Shown here: one piece after another, positions 52,280 to 63,075 of the stretch | Layout of the letters: each line of letters opens with the position of its first letter | Numbering within the stretch: the first letter of the stretch is position 1 | Source of the DNA: Petrosia ficiformis | Lineage: Eukaryota; Porifera; Demospongiae; Haplosclerida; Petrosiidae | DNA: 64,000 nucleotides | Reading direction: 5' to 3' | NCBI GenBank assembly: GCA_947044365.1 | Contig: OX345636.1 | Coordinates: 17,471,115 to 17,535,114 of the forward strand | Notes under the pieces: generated by a model | Told to the model about the DNA's origin: nothing | Seen by the model: the letters and a program-made list of their open reading frames with translations, nothing else | Database searches by the model: none | Made by a program: the position numbers and the translations under genes

Positions 52280-53033
52280 AGATAGTACAATAACTATTGT
52301 GTGTCACAGTTTGTTAACATTAGAAAACGCATTTTTAGGATTTTTTTTCTGCTGTAAGCATTGTATAATAACTATAACAAAGATGATTCTGTGCATTTAT
52401 TATAATATATTTTTATTCTCGAGCTCATGATTATATTGTAATTATATTCAGATTGTCCAGTGTGAAGAGACAAAAATTAATAATTGTATTTGTTTTAAAT
52501 TTTTTAGTTTTTGAAACACATATAGTAAGTATAATATATTTTTTCTGTATGTTTACTTTTGTTGGATTTCTTCTCCGATATCAGTTATTTTTAAGAAAAA
52601 TTAATGGAATTGCATGATCATAACAATAGATGTACATGTGCATAATTTATTAAGACTCAGGACTACACTGTAAAATGGATGGGTTAATTTAACCTTTACA
52701 ATGCTGAGCATGTTTTTGGAAATCCTTCCCATTACCAAAACTAGAGGCTCTGCTGCAGATATCTCAGCCATTGCATTGTTCACTTTCTGTACCCCAAACT
52801 TGGCTCCTTATGGGTAGTACTTCTAGTAACTTGCTTACTGGCATAAATGTTGACAAGCATCTCAAATAACCTATAAAGTTTATTGAGAATTAACCTAACA
52901 TTTTTGCAGTGCACGGTGAGTTATAAAGAAATTGATATTGAGAAGGAGGAAATGTGTACACAAACATTAATTATTTGAAAAAGAATTATAATTATGTGCT
53001 GAGGTACTGGAATGGAAGAAACGACATGACATA

Positions 53034-53037
<4 letters not shown>

Positions 53038-53081
<44 letters not shown>

Positions 53082-53123
53082 ATATATATTATATATATAT
53101 ATACATAATTATATATATATATA

Positions 53124-53176
<53 letters not shown>
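53038..53176. repeat. AT dinucleotide tract
   Basis: About 140 bp of nearly pure TA repeats broken by short ATAATTATA segments; flanked by two similar sequences (GATATTGAGAAGGARGAAAT at about 52932 and 53208). Confidence 0.95.
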
Positions 53177-53179
<3 letters not shown>

Positions 53180-53522
53180 ATAATCTTTTTAGTATGTGTT
53201 ACTAAATTGATATTGAGAAGGAAGAAATGTGTACACAACATATTAATTATTTGAAAGAGGTGATTATAATTATAATTATGTGTTGAGGTACTAAGGTGGA
53301 AGAAAAGACATATTCCCTGACTCTGGATCTTCCACAGACTAATTATAAAAGTAAAATTTGAGGTAATTAAAATCACATGCCAACTATTCATCTGATTTAA
53401 AAGTTTTAAACTTTTTCATAATTATGCAGTGCCAACTCAATCAAGTTAAATCTAACAGTGTTATTATTACTTTTACTTAACAGGTTACAAATCATATTTG
53501 TAGCTTGCATGATCACAGCTAC

Positions 53523-53933
53523 ACTGGAAAAAATAAATCGTTAAAATAACCATTTTATTGGTTACTACAGAATATCATGAGTTTCAATTTAGATTGTCAG
53601 TTGTCATAGAGGATGTTGTGGCTACATGCATGTATGTTACTATAACATAATGTGCACCAAGTATTGGAAGGTATAAATTATGTGTTTGTGGATTTACAAA
53701 CCTTTTTGATGACTATATACAATTACATGTACTTTAGTATAAATTATATTAATCTTTGACATGAAATATGAGTAGACAGCACCCTAAAATTATAGTGATT
53801 CAACTATGATTGAATAAATAAGTATCTGTGGTATAAGATGAATGTATTCCGAACAACCAACTAATTGTTAAATCCTTGCAACTGTACTAACCGCTAAATC
53901 AGTTATTTTAACTGTTTTTTTTTGCAATGTATT
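53523..53933. mobile_element. MITE-like element, CACTGCAAAAAC family, copy 2
   Basis: Diverged relative of 2103-2529: left end CACTGGAAAAAATAAATCG, right end TTTTTTGCAATG, shared internal TCCTTGCAACTGTACTAACC. Confidence 0.65.
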
Positions 53934-54166
53934 GTTTTTGACAATGAATTTTTTTCCACTCTCCATAGAATTGTCATATTACAGTACATACAACACATGA
54001 TTCTTGAGAGCAGACCATCTGATAATTCACACTAGTCGCTCCGATGAGGTGGAACTGTCATATGGTAACAGTTTTAAATGACAATTTTGCCCATGATAAT
54101 AATGTGATGACAACCCAAAAAACAGAATTAAAATTGGATAGTTTGGAATGATTATTATGATATCGT

Positions 54167-54420
54167 TTGAGAAGAGTGTTAAGAGGAAAATGGAAAACTG
54201 ATAACCATCATCTGAAACGACAGTTTGAAACAAGGAAAGACCATATATAGATTGTTATGCATACTTTTGAGAAGAGGTGTTAAGAGTGAAATGGGAGGGA
54301 AAACTGATAACCAACATCTAAAATGACAGTTTGAAACAAGGAAAGACCAACATAGATTGTTATGCATACTTTTGAGAAGAGGTGTTAAGAGGAAATGAGA
54401 AGGAAAACTGATAACCATGC
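54167..54420. repeat. ~103-bp tandem repeat upstream of the Cry-like ORF
   Basis: About 2.5 copies containing GTTTGAAACAAGGAAAGACC, TAGATTGTTATGCATACTTT and AAAACTGATAACCA. It ends about 120 bp before the start codon at 54544, so it may form part of that gene's upstream region. Confidence 0.9.
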
Positions 54421-54543
54421 AAGCTTTGATTTGTAAGGTATATGTTTACTATGCACTGCATAGTTGGTATAAAAATGTTTGTTTACCATACCCAGCAGTT
54501 CTTTTCTCTGGTGCGTACTAGTATAGTAAATATCCAATAGCAT

Positions 54544-56043
54544 ATGCAAGCCATGAATGATCCTCATCCACTAGAACCACCTTATGCAGTCTTTTCCTTC
54601 TATGTTCACAAGGTGACAGACACTTCGTCATCTAAGGAGATGTACATGTACCAGCGTCACAAACAAAACTTCAGAGAGGCAGATCAACATTTGACAGACA
54701 AACAAATACAAGATTTAGTAGGGAGCATCGGAGAACTCAGCATTCCCTATTGTCCAAAGTCACAATTGCCAACACAACTTCCACCTGCATTTAAGAAAGT
54801 GAAAAAATGCTTTCTGAAACAACTAGAGAAACAATGTCCAATGCTGTATGGAGAGTTTGTTGTGGAAGACATTTTCACGTACCTAATGGAAGAGTGGGGA
54901 GAACTCAGATTTGAACCTGGTCAAATACTTCTTCTACGAAAAACCAATAAGGCTGAAATGATCTTCTTCATCCACACAACGAGAGTTGAATTCTCTGATC
55001 CACCACTTAACCAGGCACCTGTTCTCAAACACACAAGTAACAGAGAGTGGAAAGGCCAGAGAAATATGCTTTGGATGAATACTAATGGTTTGATTGATGA
55101 TAGCAAAAGTACTGCTGCACAGATTGCAGCAAAACTTTTGGAATACATGGTAAAGAAGACAGTCGGCGATGTGGCTGGAATGGTTCTTGGTCCAATAGGA
55201 GCCTTCTGTGTTGACTTCCTCTTTGGTCTATTTTTTCCTCCCAAAAACCCACCAAATATTGCCGATGTCGTATACAAAATTGTCACTAAAGTTGTGAAAG
55301 AAGAGCTGCAGCAGAATGACATTGATACAATCAATGCGACTTTGTCAAATATTGCAAACGGACTACAAACTGTATACTATCCGCGACGCAAGAATGCAGA
55401 CCTCACTCAGCTAGAGGATCGCCAAAGTCTTACCGATATTTTAAATAAGTACGATGCTGCATTTATATCTGGTCCTAGTGGTATGCTTGGCTTACTGCAA
55501 AACGAGAAATTTCAGCTGGCAGGTCTTGCACCATACATTTTAGGAATCACCTTGCGCATTGCAATTTACCAAGAAATGGCAACAGTTGATCCAGTCAAGA
55601 AAGACGGTCGTTTTGTATCACCTTTGGAATCCAGTTATGGTGAACCAAAAATAGGAACAGTAGCACTGAAGGCATTAGAAGCTGCAGATTATGTTTCTAA
55701 GGTATGGCCAAAAGTGAAACAGGATCGTTGGAATGCAGTGAAAATTAAGCAGTCTAAGTTTTGCAATACGTCTGTAAATCCGAGAACTGGAGTTGCGACT
55801 ACTTCTTGCCAATACATGGGAGAAGTATATGATTCTGTCACTGACCAACACTATGGAGGTCAATACCTTAATGATTGTGACAAAGATGGGAACTGCTCAT
55901 ACCCAAATTCCCTGAAAATATTGTGCGCACAGAAACAACAAGAAGCAGTGGATGATCTAACTCGTAAGATGGATGATCCTGATTCTATCATTGCTAAATG
56001 GCGACAGCTGATTGACAAACCTCTTAACATTGCTAAAAAATGA
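54544..56043 (+). CDS. intronless protein with Cry delta-endotoxin domain I-like helical bundle
   Basis: A single uninterrupted 499-residue ORF; ATGs occur at 54544 and 54553. No signal peptide or classic membrane helix at the N-terminus. Residues about 186-290 run as amphipathic helices with a hydrophobic, glycine-rich centre (VGDVAGMVLGPIGAF then FLFGLFFPP), then VVKEELQQNDIDTIN, and at about 309-345 a second block ending GLAPYILGITLRIAIYQE. Order and character resemble the seven-helix pore-forming domain I of bacterial Cry toxins (Endotoxin_N). The beta domains II/III that define a full Cry toxin are not recognisable. The N-terminal 180 residues and the Cys-containing C-terminus (about 400-499, with an acidic DCDKDGN stretch) match nothing I know. 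It lacks introns while nearby genes are intron-rich and looks richer in G+C than its flanks. Horizontal acquisition is possible; similarity is by eye only. Confidence 0.5.
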   Translation: MQAMNDPHPLEPPYAVFSFYVHKVTDTSSSKEMYMYQRHKQNFREADQHLTDKQIQDLVGSIGELSIPYCPKSQLPTQLPPAFKKVKKCFLKQLEKQCPMLYGEFVVEDIFTYLMEEWGELRFEPGQILLLRKTNKAEMIFFIHTTRVEFSDPPLNQAPVLKHTSNREWKGQRNMLWMNTNGLIDDSKSTAAQIAAKLLEYMVKKTVGDVAGMVLGPIGAFCVDFLFGLFFPPKNPPNIADVVYKIVTKVVKEELQQNDIDTINATLSNIANGLQTVYYPRRKNADLTQLEDRQSLTDILNKYDAAFISGPSGMLGLLQNEKFQLAGLAPYILGITLRIAIYQEMATVDPVKKDGRFVSPLESSYGEPKIGTVALKALEAADYVSKVWPKVKQDRWNAVKIKQSKFCNTSVNPRTGVATTSCQYMGEVYDSVTDQHYGGQYLNDCDKDGNCSYPNSLKILCAQKQQEAVDDLTRKMDDPDSIIAKWRQLIDKPLNIAKK

Positions 56044-56589
56044 TTATGTTTGTTTGATTATTCTTTTGATGAGTATATGCAACTCATACTGGTATTTTGC
56101 AGCAGTAATAATAATTATACATCATTATTTTTGTACCTTTACATACTTTCAGTTATAATGCTGCTTGTGATTTGCTTTAGTAATAGTGATTATTAATAAT
56201 AATTTATAATGTTATCACCACATAATTACTTTTTCGATAGTTATGTCGTGTAGTATTGTAAACACGATACGCTACCAAAGTGACGCAACGCAACGCAACG
56301 CAACGCAACGCAACGCAACGCAACGCGATGATCTGATTGCGTCAGCTGCGTTGCGTTTGACCAATCAGTTTTCAGAAATTTATCACAACGCAATGCGTCG
56401 TGTGAACCCAACCTTATTTCAGCAATGATTAATAAACACTCGCCCGCGTGGGCGGAGCGGAGGGTTACTGTCTGGTGTTCTGTCCGTCTGTCTGTGTATA
56501 TATGAACAAAATTTCTGGAGAAGTAACTTCGATCAAGCTACCAAAAGACGTGAACCTATGCCAGGATCAAAACAAAAGACAAGCTTTTT
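56044..56589. other. intergenic repeats
   Basis: Holds a CGCAA minisatellite inside a repeat also seen, more decayed, at about 42640-42850 (both end GTGAACCMAACCTTA), then a G/C-rich repeat (CCCGCGTGGGCGGAGCGGAG) related to sequences near 4970 and 16555. Confidence 0.6.
56283..56326. repeat. CGCAA pentamer run
   Basis: Eight or nine uninterrupted ACGCA/CGCAA units, apparently an expansion within a longer repeat containing further CGCAACGCA copies downstream. Confidence 0.9.
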
Positions 56590-58080
56590 CTAAAACCTTT
56601 CAGTTATATAGTTATGACAATTTCTACAAATCATGTTTGCCGTTTCACCACTTTCAGAAGATTTCTGGTAGCAAACGAGTACATGGAAACATAACTTATC
56701 TGGTTTGAAGGCTATAGCTGTCGAATCACAGCTTGACATTAAACCATATTCATCATGTGTTGTTGTTGCATATATTTCATCCATCACATCAAGGAGTTCA
56801 TAATCCTTCAGTATGGCTTCACTGGCTCCAGTTCGAGCTGCATGTCCACCGGGTTCCACATAATGGTTTAAGTTTCAAAACTGTCTTGTCTACTTCCTCC
56901 TGTTCTAGTTTGGATAAGAATAAGTGGAGTCGCGAAACGAATTAAATTTGAGATTTCTTTCACAGATTCCAAAGCATTTCGCAAAGAATGTTATGGACTT
57001 CCCTACTCCCTGAAAGCACAAATTTAGAGAATGCATGGACTAAGCAATGGACAGGAATGGCAGCGTTGTTTTCACAATGAATTTTAGCTGCAACTCCTGC
57101 TCTTCTCCCCTGCATATTTGCTGCACTGTCGTAAGCTTATCCTCTACACATCTCTACAGGAAGGTTGCAACGGTTAAGAATGTCTATGATTACCTTATAT
57201 AAGGTTTCAAATTTGGTGTCAGGTACATGAAAGAAAGCAATGGAATCTTCAAGTACTTTGTATTCGTCACTTACCCATCTAATTGACAAATTCAATTGTT
57301 CAGTGCCACAGACATCTGTTGTCATCTGCTATCAACGAAAACCAAGGGGGTCCTGTTACATTTTTTGAAGCTGCTAGAAGATCACGCAAAAGAGTTAGGC
57401 CCATAATTGACAGTTGCTCATTTACTGCTTCAGGATGCATGTACTTCCTTTCCTTCATCCACTCCTTAATTTCATCATTCATTTGGCTCCAAGCTTTTAA
57501 CAATTGGAAAGCCTTGCTTCTCTGTAGGACCAAAAATGGCAATTGCTTGATGACTGAGGAATCTGAGGCCTTTCAAGTTGTATTAAAAGTCCCATCCTTC
57601 TATTAGCTTGAGGCTCCCGTAATTGTGTATTCAAATGGCTGGCAACTGTGGCCTTTGTTGAGCAACCCACTTCTGTAGAGCCCCCTCTGTATGAAACTCC
57701 CTTCATGAGCATTAAACTTTTCAATAGCTTTCTTCCAGTTTTGATAACCTGACTCAGTGAATGCCGTCTGTTGTTTGCCAGTTTTACTAAATATAATCCA
57801 GTGTTTTTTTTTTACAACATAACGACAATACAAGCAAAATATTGCTTTTCTTGATAAGCAAACACTAAGCCATCTTCTACCAATCAGGTTGGAAATTTCT
57901 TTTATTCGAAAAAAGCTGTTGTAATGATGGTTTTCTGTGGGTTGATATGCTACACTTACCGTATCAAAGGAGCACACAAGTCAAGTCAGGATTGGGTCTT
58001 GGGACTGTTCCGCTTCTTCTGACATATACCTCTTTTTGTGTTGTGTGGGCCATACCTTGAAAGTCAGAGGAAGCAGGTGA
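56590..58080 (-). pseudogene. degenerate hAT (ZMYM1/DUF4371-like) transposase
   Basis: Several overlapping minus-strand frames read in order as one transposase broken by stops and frameshifts: MAHTTQKEVYVRR near 58050; a TTF-type zinc-finger segment (WLSVCLSRKAIFCLYC, TESGYQNWKKAIEKF) at 57977-57740; then GPPWFSLIADD and DVCGTEQLNLSIRWV at 57350-57250, with YDSAANMQGRRAGVAAKIH below 57140. The segment ISDEATD/EQL-S-x-R-W-V followed by a 'YD(G)A-NM-G' motif is characteristic of hAT-derived ZMYM1-like proteins. At least three frame changes make it non-functional. No clear TIRs found. Confidence 0.75.
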
Positions 58081-58117
58081 AGAAAAGCTTGTCTCACCTC
58101 CCGGTCTATGTACTTTC

Positions 58118-58695
58118 TAGTCTGGCGTGGCGCCCGCCCATTCGCTTGAAGAGTAATGGTCTGGGAACATTGAGTTGTTCCGCTGCAACTATACAGCGGT
58201 TAATTATTGCATTCCCAAGTATCATGAATATCATTAAAGTGTAAACATGCACACGCGAGTTCACATGAATAGATGGATATTCGAGCTTCTGCTATCTTTG
58301 CAGCTAGGAACCTTGGATATGAGAAACTGAAAGATCTGCAGATGGATGTTTTACTTACGACACATTCTCCCTGGATTAGCTGGGTCTTTGATATTGCTGT
58401 ACATGTACCTTGACACTGCAGCTCTTGATTTAATAAAGAAGTCCACGAAGATAAAACACGCTCTCTAGGTTCTGTAGTTGCTAGTGAATCAGAACCTAGA
58501 TTCCGCCTTTCTGTTGGAATATCCTTCAGATCATTTCCACAGCCTAAGCTTCACGTTCCGCCATTTGCAATTGCTATCTGGTCACACCTACTCGACGTAA
58601 TATATAACCACTAATTGCATTCCTGCAGAACAACTTAAATATAGCAGTTTCCCAGATTCTTTGCCTTTCCGCGAGGGTCTGGCTACGCGAGACTA
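58118..58695. mobile_element. Mutator-like element, 578 bp
   Basis: The ends TAGTCTGGCGTGGCG and CTACGCGAGACTA (complement TAGTCTCGCGTAG) resemble the element at 49225-49842. They are flanked by an exact 9-bp duplication TGTACTTTC (58109-58117, 58696-58704). No ORF of note. It lies between the broken hAT transposase and the putative exon at 58812. Confidence 0.8.
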
Positions 58696-58811
58696 TGTAC
58701 TTTCATCATCATAGTAGCGTTTCTGTCTGGAAAAAAGTGGGGGATTATACAGACTCATCTTGTCAGACAATAGTCGATTTATAATTATTTTTAACTTTAA
58801 TAAACACTTAC

Positions 58812-59052
58812 CACGCCTACTTAAATCACTTACGTAAACGTTAGGCAGAATTTGCAGTTTGGGGTTTGAGTTTGACGCTCCTTCACGCCGCTCATACGCT
58901 CCTAGTAAAGCCTCCATCACTATTCCGTGAACCGTGGCGTTTGAATACTCCTCAATGTCTGACACATCGAACTCTCTTTTCTGTGCCGTCTTCACTGACT
59001 TGCACGTGTTCGTAATGCATGCGCAGATGCGCACAACCTCGCTTAAAACCAC
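58812..59052 (-). CDS. putative first coding exon, unknown protein
   Basis: Opens with ATG at 59050-59052, encodes 80 residues and ends at a strong donor GTAAGTG (58805-58811). The sequence (EFDVSDIEEYSNATVHGIV, MEALLGAYERREG) looks protein-like, with ordered charge and hydrophobicity. A G/C-rich, NRF1-like stretch ATGCGCAGATGCGCA lies around 59015-59030, overlapping the first codons. No downstream exon found; transposons fill the next 2.5 kb. It may be a real gene with a distant exon, or a remnant. Confidence 0.35.
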
Positions 59053-59399
59053 ACCTTTTCTCGCTCTCAGGCGCTAGGCGCTAGGCTTGCCCCACAATGA
59101 TTATCATTCTCTAGTATAATCATTAGACAGACCACTGAGTTAGACTGTATATACTGTAGGTTCCTGATAATCTTGTGGTTTTAGGTTGCAACATGTACAT
59201 CATAGTGCTCCCATTGTAAATCATTGTCGTAGATGTACAGTTGTCATAGTGTATTTGTTGGTTCTTCATTCATCTGTTTGTATTAAAATTTGTTTGCACT
59301 CAAAAAGAACTACAACAAAATAACAATTACTAATTTAATGGCCTAAAAAAACATGTAATCTATAGCTACTTATAAAAAAGACAATAAACAGTCATAGTT

Positions 59400-60422
59400 C
59401 TATTTAACATATATATCATACAATCGAACGGGTGCATCTTCATCACCTGTGCCCTGGTCACAACACACCCTCAACTCAATATCATCTGATGTAGCTTGAT
59501 CTAGAGTCTTGTGAAACCATGGTAGATTAGGGTTTTGACAACAATCCTGGTTTTCTTGAGTCCAGCAGTCTTTACCATCCCAAAGTGGATCTGTTGTTAG
59601 CCCATTACCATAATTATGATTCACAATAATAGTCATTAACAACGATTGCTGGAGCAGTTACTGGGTTGGATGAAATACAGGGACATGTACTTGGTGAATT
59701 AACATCTGCAAACCCAGCAAAGAAAGTCCAAAGATGATTTCGTGGATTTCCATAAGTCAGACTTACTCCATCAATATAAGGAGCATTGATATTGTTTATA
59801 TGATCATTGTTGAAACGAGGGACTCCATCAAGACTTCTGAATGCATATTCATATACTCTTCCGCAAACTTGAGAGTATGATGTGTTAAATGTTTGAAATG
59901 TGACTGACTGACATCCACCTTGAGATGAAACTGGCCTTCCACAGAATATTATACCTCTATCGCTGTATTTACGAAATCCTTCTGGACATTCTTCATTTGG
60001 ATTGGATATATTAAGATGCGCTACTCTAGTCCAAGGTCTGTCATGTGACAGTAGACTTTCTCTTCTGAACTAGTTATATCGTAGAAACCTGAAGAGCTGT
60101 TTAGCCGCCTTTGTTTAACTTCAGAACATGATTTAGGTTGAGGTAATAGTAAGGTCTCAAGAAGATTCAAAATTTTTACATTAGAGTCTTCGTATTGTTG
60201 TTTAATATCAGCCAACTCTTGACGAATTGTTTTACTGAAGTTTCCGATTGTTTTATCCTGACATGGGCACATTAAGTCAGCATCATTAGAATCAACTTCG
60301 ATTTTCTTGTTTTGACAAGATACAGTACATAACCCATCTTCACCATCACATTGTACTGATACACCACTCCCATTAACAACAATGGTTGCTGTGAGGAGTA
60401 ATAGAATGATAATAATATTCAT
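59400..60422 (-). pseudogene. secreted fibrinogen-like protein, frameshifted twice
   Basis: Starts with a signal peptide (MNIIIILLLLTATIV), then a short helical region, then SCSEVKQRRLNSSSGFYDI and VYCHMT, the N-terminal fibrinogen-like signature. Next come CPEGFRKYSDRG, CQSVTF, YSQVCGRVYEY, YIDGVSLTYGNPRNH-LWTF, CPC, DPLWDGKDC, NLPWFHK and the end EDAPVRLYDIYVK. These belong to an uncharacterised extracellular module common in sponge and cnidarian genomes. Two lesions break it. Near 60035, 19 bp present in the relative at 63.3 kb is missing, which removes the expected CGG region and shifts the frame. Near 59633, one base shifts it again. A TATA-like CATATATAAA is about 40 bp upstream of the ATG. 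Either a recent pseudogene or an assembly/allele problem. Confidence 0.75.
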
Positions 60423-60458
60423 TGTTTTGAGTTTTGAGTTTCTTTCGATTTTTATTGC

Positions 60459-60472
60459 TGTTTATATATGCT
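60459..60472 (-). promoter_or_regulatory. TATA-box core promoter of the fibrinogen-like gene
   Basis: On the minus strand it reads GCATATATAAACAGC. The same motif and over 60 bp of surrounding sequence are conserved upstream of the relative at 63076 (about 63027-63042). Confidence 0.6.
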
Positions 60473-61136
60473 TGTCCAATTACTTTTGTTTGGGAAATGA
60501 TATACATTATAGTATCCTGTTGTAACCTGTTTTAACCTGTTTTAACCTGTTATAATACTTGTACTTGTATGTATTGATGTAGTGTCTTTGACATTTGTTC
60601 TTCCCAAACTTGGCTCCACTTACATGTATGTATATTGTTTGTGTTTTGGATTCAAATTTACTACTATATATTTATATTCATGAAGAATGTTGTCTGGACT
60701 TTACTATGAATAATCTGAACTATAATACAAACCCTACAACATTACAACTATAATACATGTTGTACTCTGCTGTGGAGATCAAGTACCATTAAGTATGGAT
60801 ATTGGCCCCATGGCAACCATCAAAAGTGGGCCTATATACCTCAGTGTTTGTATGGATGGAAGCCCTTATTATTAGCCTGAGTGCTATTGGGTTGTTCCTT
60901 GTTCAGCTTGTCTGAAAATGTTTTGCTGTGGTATTTAATAGATGTATTTTGTAATTTCATACAGAACCCACATTCACATTACCAGAAACAGTGCATTATT
61001 AATACCTTTCATTCATCTTCCTGTCATGTACATACATTAAATACAATTTGTTAATAATTTTCAGCAGGAAATTCTAGTTTCTTGTATGATAATTTGCTTG
61101 TTTTAGCTCATTTTATATTCTTATTTATCACTATAG
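60473..61136. other. intergenic or TBC intron, no feature
   Basis: AT-rich stretch between the fibrinogen-like promoter and the TBC exon. One candidate acceptor near 60961 opens a frame that stops after 12 codons; nothing else is supported. Confidence 0.4.
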
Positions 61137-61594
61137 ATAGCCAAGCTCCGACGTGTACTAGTTGCCTTCAGCTGGTATAATACATTGGTTGGTTACTGTC
61201 AAGGACTGAATAGACTTGCAGCCCTTGCTTTGCTATTCTTGGAAGAAGATGCATTTTGGTGTCTAGTGGCTGTAGTAGATCATATTCTCCCTCCAGATTA
61301 TTACAATAAAACTTTATTAGGATCTCAAAGTGATCAGGTACTCATCTTTCTGTGTGTATGTTTCTCTGTCCATCCCATTCTGTCTGTCTCTTGTGCTTTG
61401 TCTCTATCTCTCGTTGTCTATCTGTCTGTCTGTCTGTGTGTTTGTCTGTCTGTCTGTTTGTCTCTCAATGTATATACATGTACATGTAGCAAGTCCATAA
61501 TGTAACTGTTTGTTATTGTTTTCACAGAGAGTTCTCAGAGTATATATATATATATCTGAGAAAATGCCACGACTAAGTGCACACCTTGATACAT
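61137..61594 (+). CDS. TBC1D2: TBC1D2-like RabGAP, two internal exons (partial)
   Basis: Exon 61137-61337 (67 codons) reads KLRRVLVAFSWYN, VGYCQGLNRLAALALLFLEE and AFWCLVAVVDHILPPDYY, the core of a Rab-GAP TBC domain closest to TBC1D2/TBC1D2B. The catalytic glutamine finger (YCQG) is present. Exon 61528-61594 continues RVLRVYIYISEKMPRLSAHLDT with a donor GTGAGT. Borders are GT-AG and phases fit. The arginine finger lies in an upstream exon I could not find, and the rest of the domain (expected ITFNWF motif) is not seen before the window ends. The gene may continue to the right, or these exons may be remnants. A TA run codes VYIYI where relatives have a shorter linker. Confidence 0.75.
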
Positions 61595-62228
61595 GTGAGT
61601 AAATGACATTATATATTATATATAATAATAATAATAATTATTATTATAATTATAATTCTATACTATTATAATTAATTTTTATAATTTTTTTTTATAATGA
61701 GATTCATAGTCATACATTTTTGAATTGGCAATGAAATTTATATTTATTTCATGTACAAAACTCCAAGCTTCACTGTAAAAAAATAATAGGTTATTTTAAC
61801 CTTCAGTTACTCAATGTATTATATTATTCCAATTCTAACATATGCGAAAACAACAGATGTTACTTGCTCATTCTAGAGTAATTAGTGTAATTATGAACAT
61901 AAATTTGTAATTATAATAGTAAATAACATCTGTTGTACTCCACAGAAATTCGAGAAGTTGGCAGATGTACGTAATTACTAAGTAAATTACATATACTATG
62001 TTTGAAGTAGATTGTATTATTTTTGGTACCATTCTATATTATGGCATATAGCTACCCTATATACTAATCAAGAAGTAATTACTACTTGTAAACATTACCT
62101 ATAATATTATAACAAGAAAAGAAATCAAAATTAATTTACATAGTCTATATATATAGGAGTATATTATTAATATTGTTTTGAAACTCACATAACCAAATGA
62201 GTGTTTTTAAATAACCCATTAATTTCTA
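61595..62228. other. TBC intron or intergenic, no gene
   Basis: AT-rich with ATAATAATAATT runs and a partial CACTGCAAAAAC-family repeat near 61776. Nothing else is supported. Confidence 0.4.
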
Positions 62229-62470
62229 CAGTGAGCTAGGGCACAGCTGATGAAGATGTTCCCGTTCAATTGTATGATATATAATTATGTTAAATAGAAC
62301 TATGACTGTTTATTGTCTTTTTTATATGTAGCTATAGATTACATGTTTTTTAGGCCATTAAAAATTAGTAATTGTTATTTTGTTGTAGTTTCTTTTTGAG
62401 TGCAAACAAATTTCAATAGAAACAGATGAACGAAGAATTAACAAATACACTTTTCTAATCCTTTTAAAAA
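62229..62470 (+). pseudogene. 3'-end fragment of a fibrinogen-like family member
   Basis: Plus strand. The segment codes GTADEDVPVQLYDI then stops, matching the last residues of the gene at 59400-60422, and the 3' flank also aligns with the 59250-59400 complement. Only the tail of the gene is present. Confidence 0.7.
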
Positions 62471-63026
62471 CTCAGAGACCATGCACTTAGATTAGGAGCT
62501 ATATTCCTACTATCTACAATACAAATACTGTGTGCACACATTAATAATACAAGTAATGCACATGTATACATGAATGAATACAATTGCTTCAATATATTCA
62601 GTAATAGAGTACACTTTGATATTTCATGTGGTCATCAATAACAATTATTTTATAACGTTAACAAATGAACATATGTAATACTAATAAATAACAAAATTAT
62701 GATTTATTTGATAAGAACAGGTCTTCCTAATTTGTATACACAAGTCTGTAGTATAACATTATAATACAAACTATGATAACTAATGTTGTACCAATACATT
62801 GGGTTTCATTTCTTTGGGCAATTATAGGGATGGCCATAAAAAGAAGCCAATAAGGTCTAACATTTTTAATACAGTATATATGCATTACTGAAGTTTATTG
62901 TATAAAACATTAATGGTGATTAACTTTATCAACTGTTATCTGCAAATGGGTCTATACAAGTACGTTTTGAATCCAAAACAGGTTACAACAGGATACTATA
63001 ATGTATATCGTTTAGTAATTGGACAA

Positions 63027-63042
63027 GCATATATAAACAGCA
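63027..63042 (+). promoter_or_regulatory. TATA-box core promoter of the fibrinogen-like relative
   Basis: AAGCATATATAAACAG lies about 40 bp before the ATG at 63076, identical in layout to the promoter at 60459-60472 on the other strand. Confidence 0.55.
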
Positions 63043-63075
63043 ATAGAAACCGATAGAAAGTCAAAACTCAAAACA

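Larger units (their letters stand above)
52280..54543. other. intergenic, EPS8 stop to Cry-like ORF
   Basis: Contains the EPS8 3' UTR, a piggyBac-related fragment (52680-52870), a long AT dinucleotide run (53038-53176), a CACTGCAAAAAC-family MITE (53523-53933) and a tandem repeat (54167-54420). No other gene seen. Confidence 0.6.
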
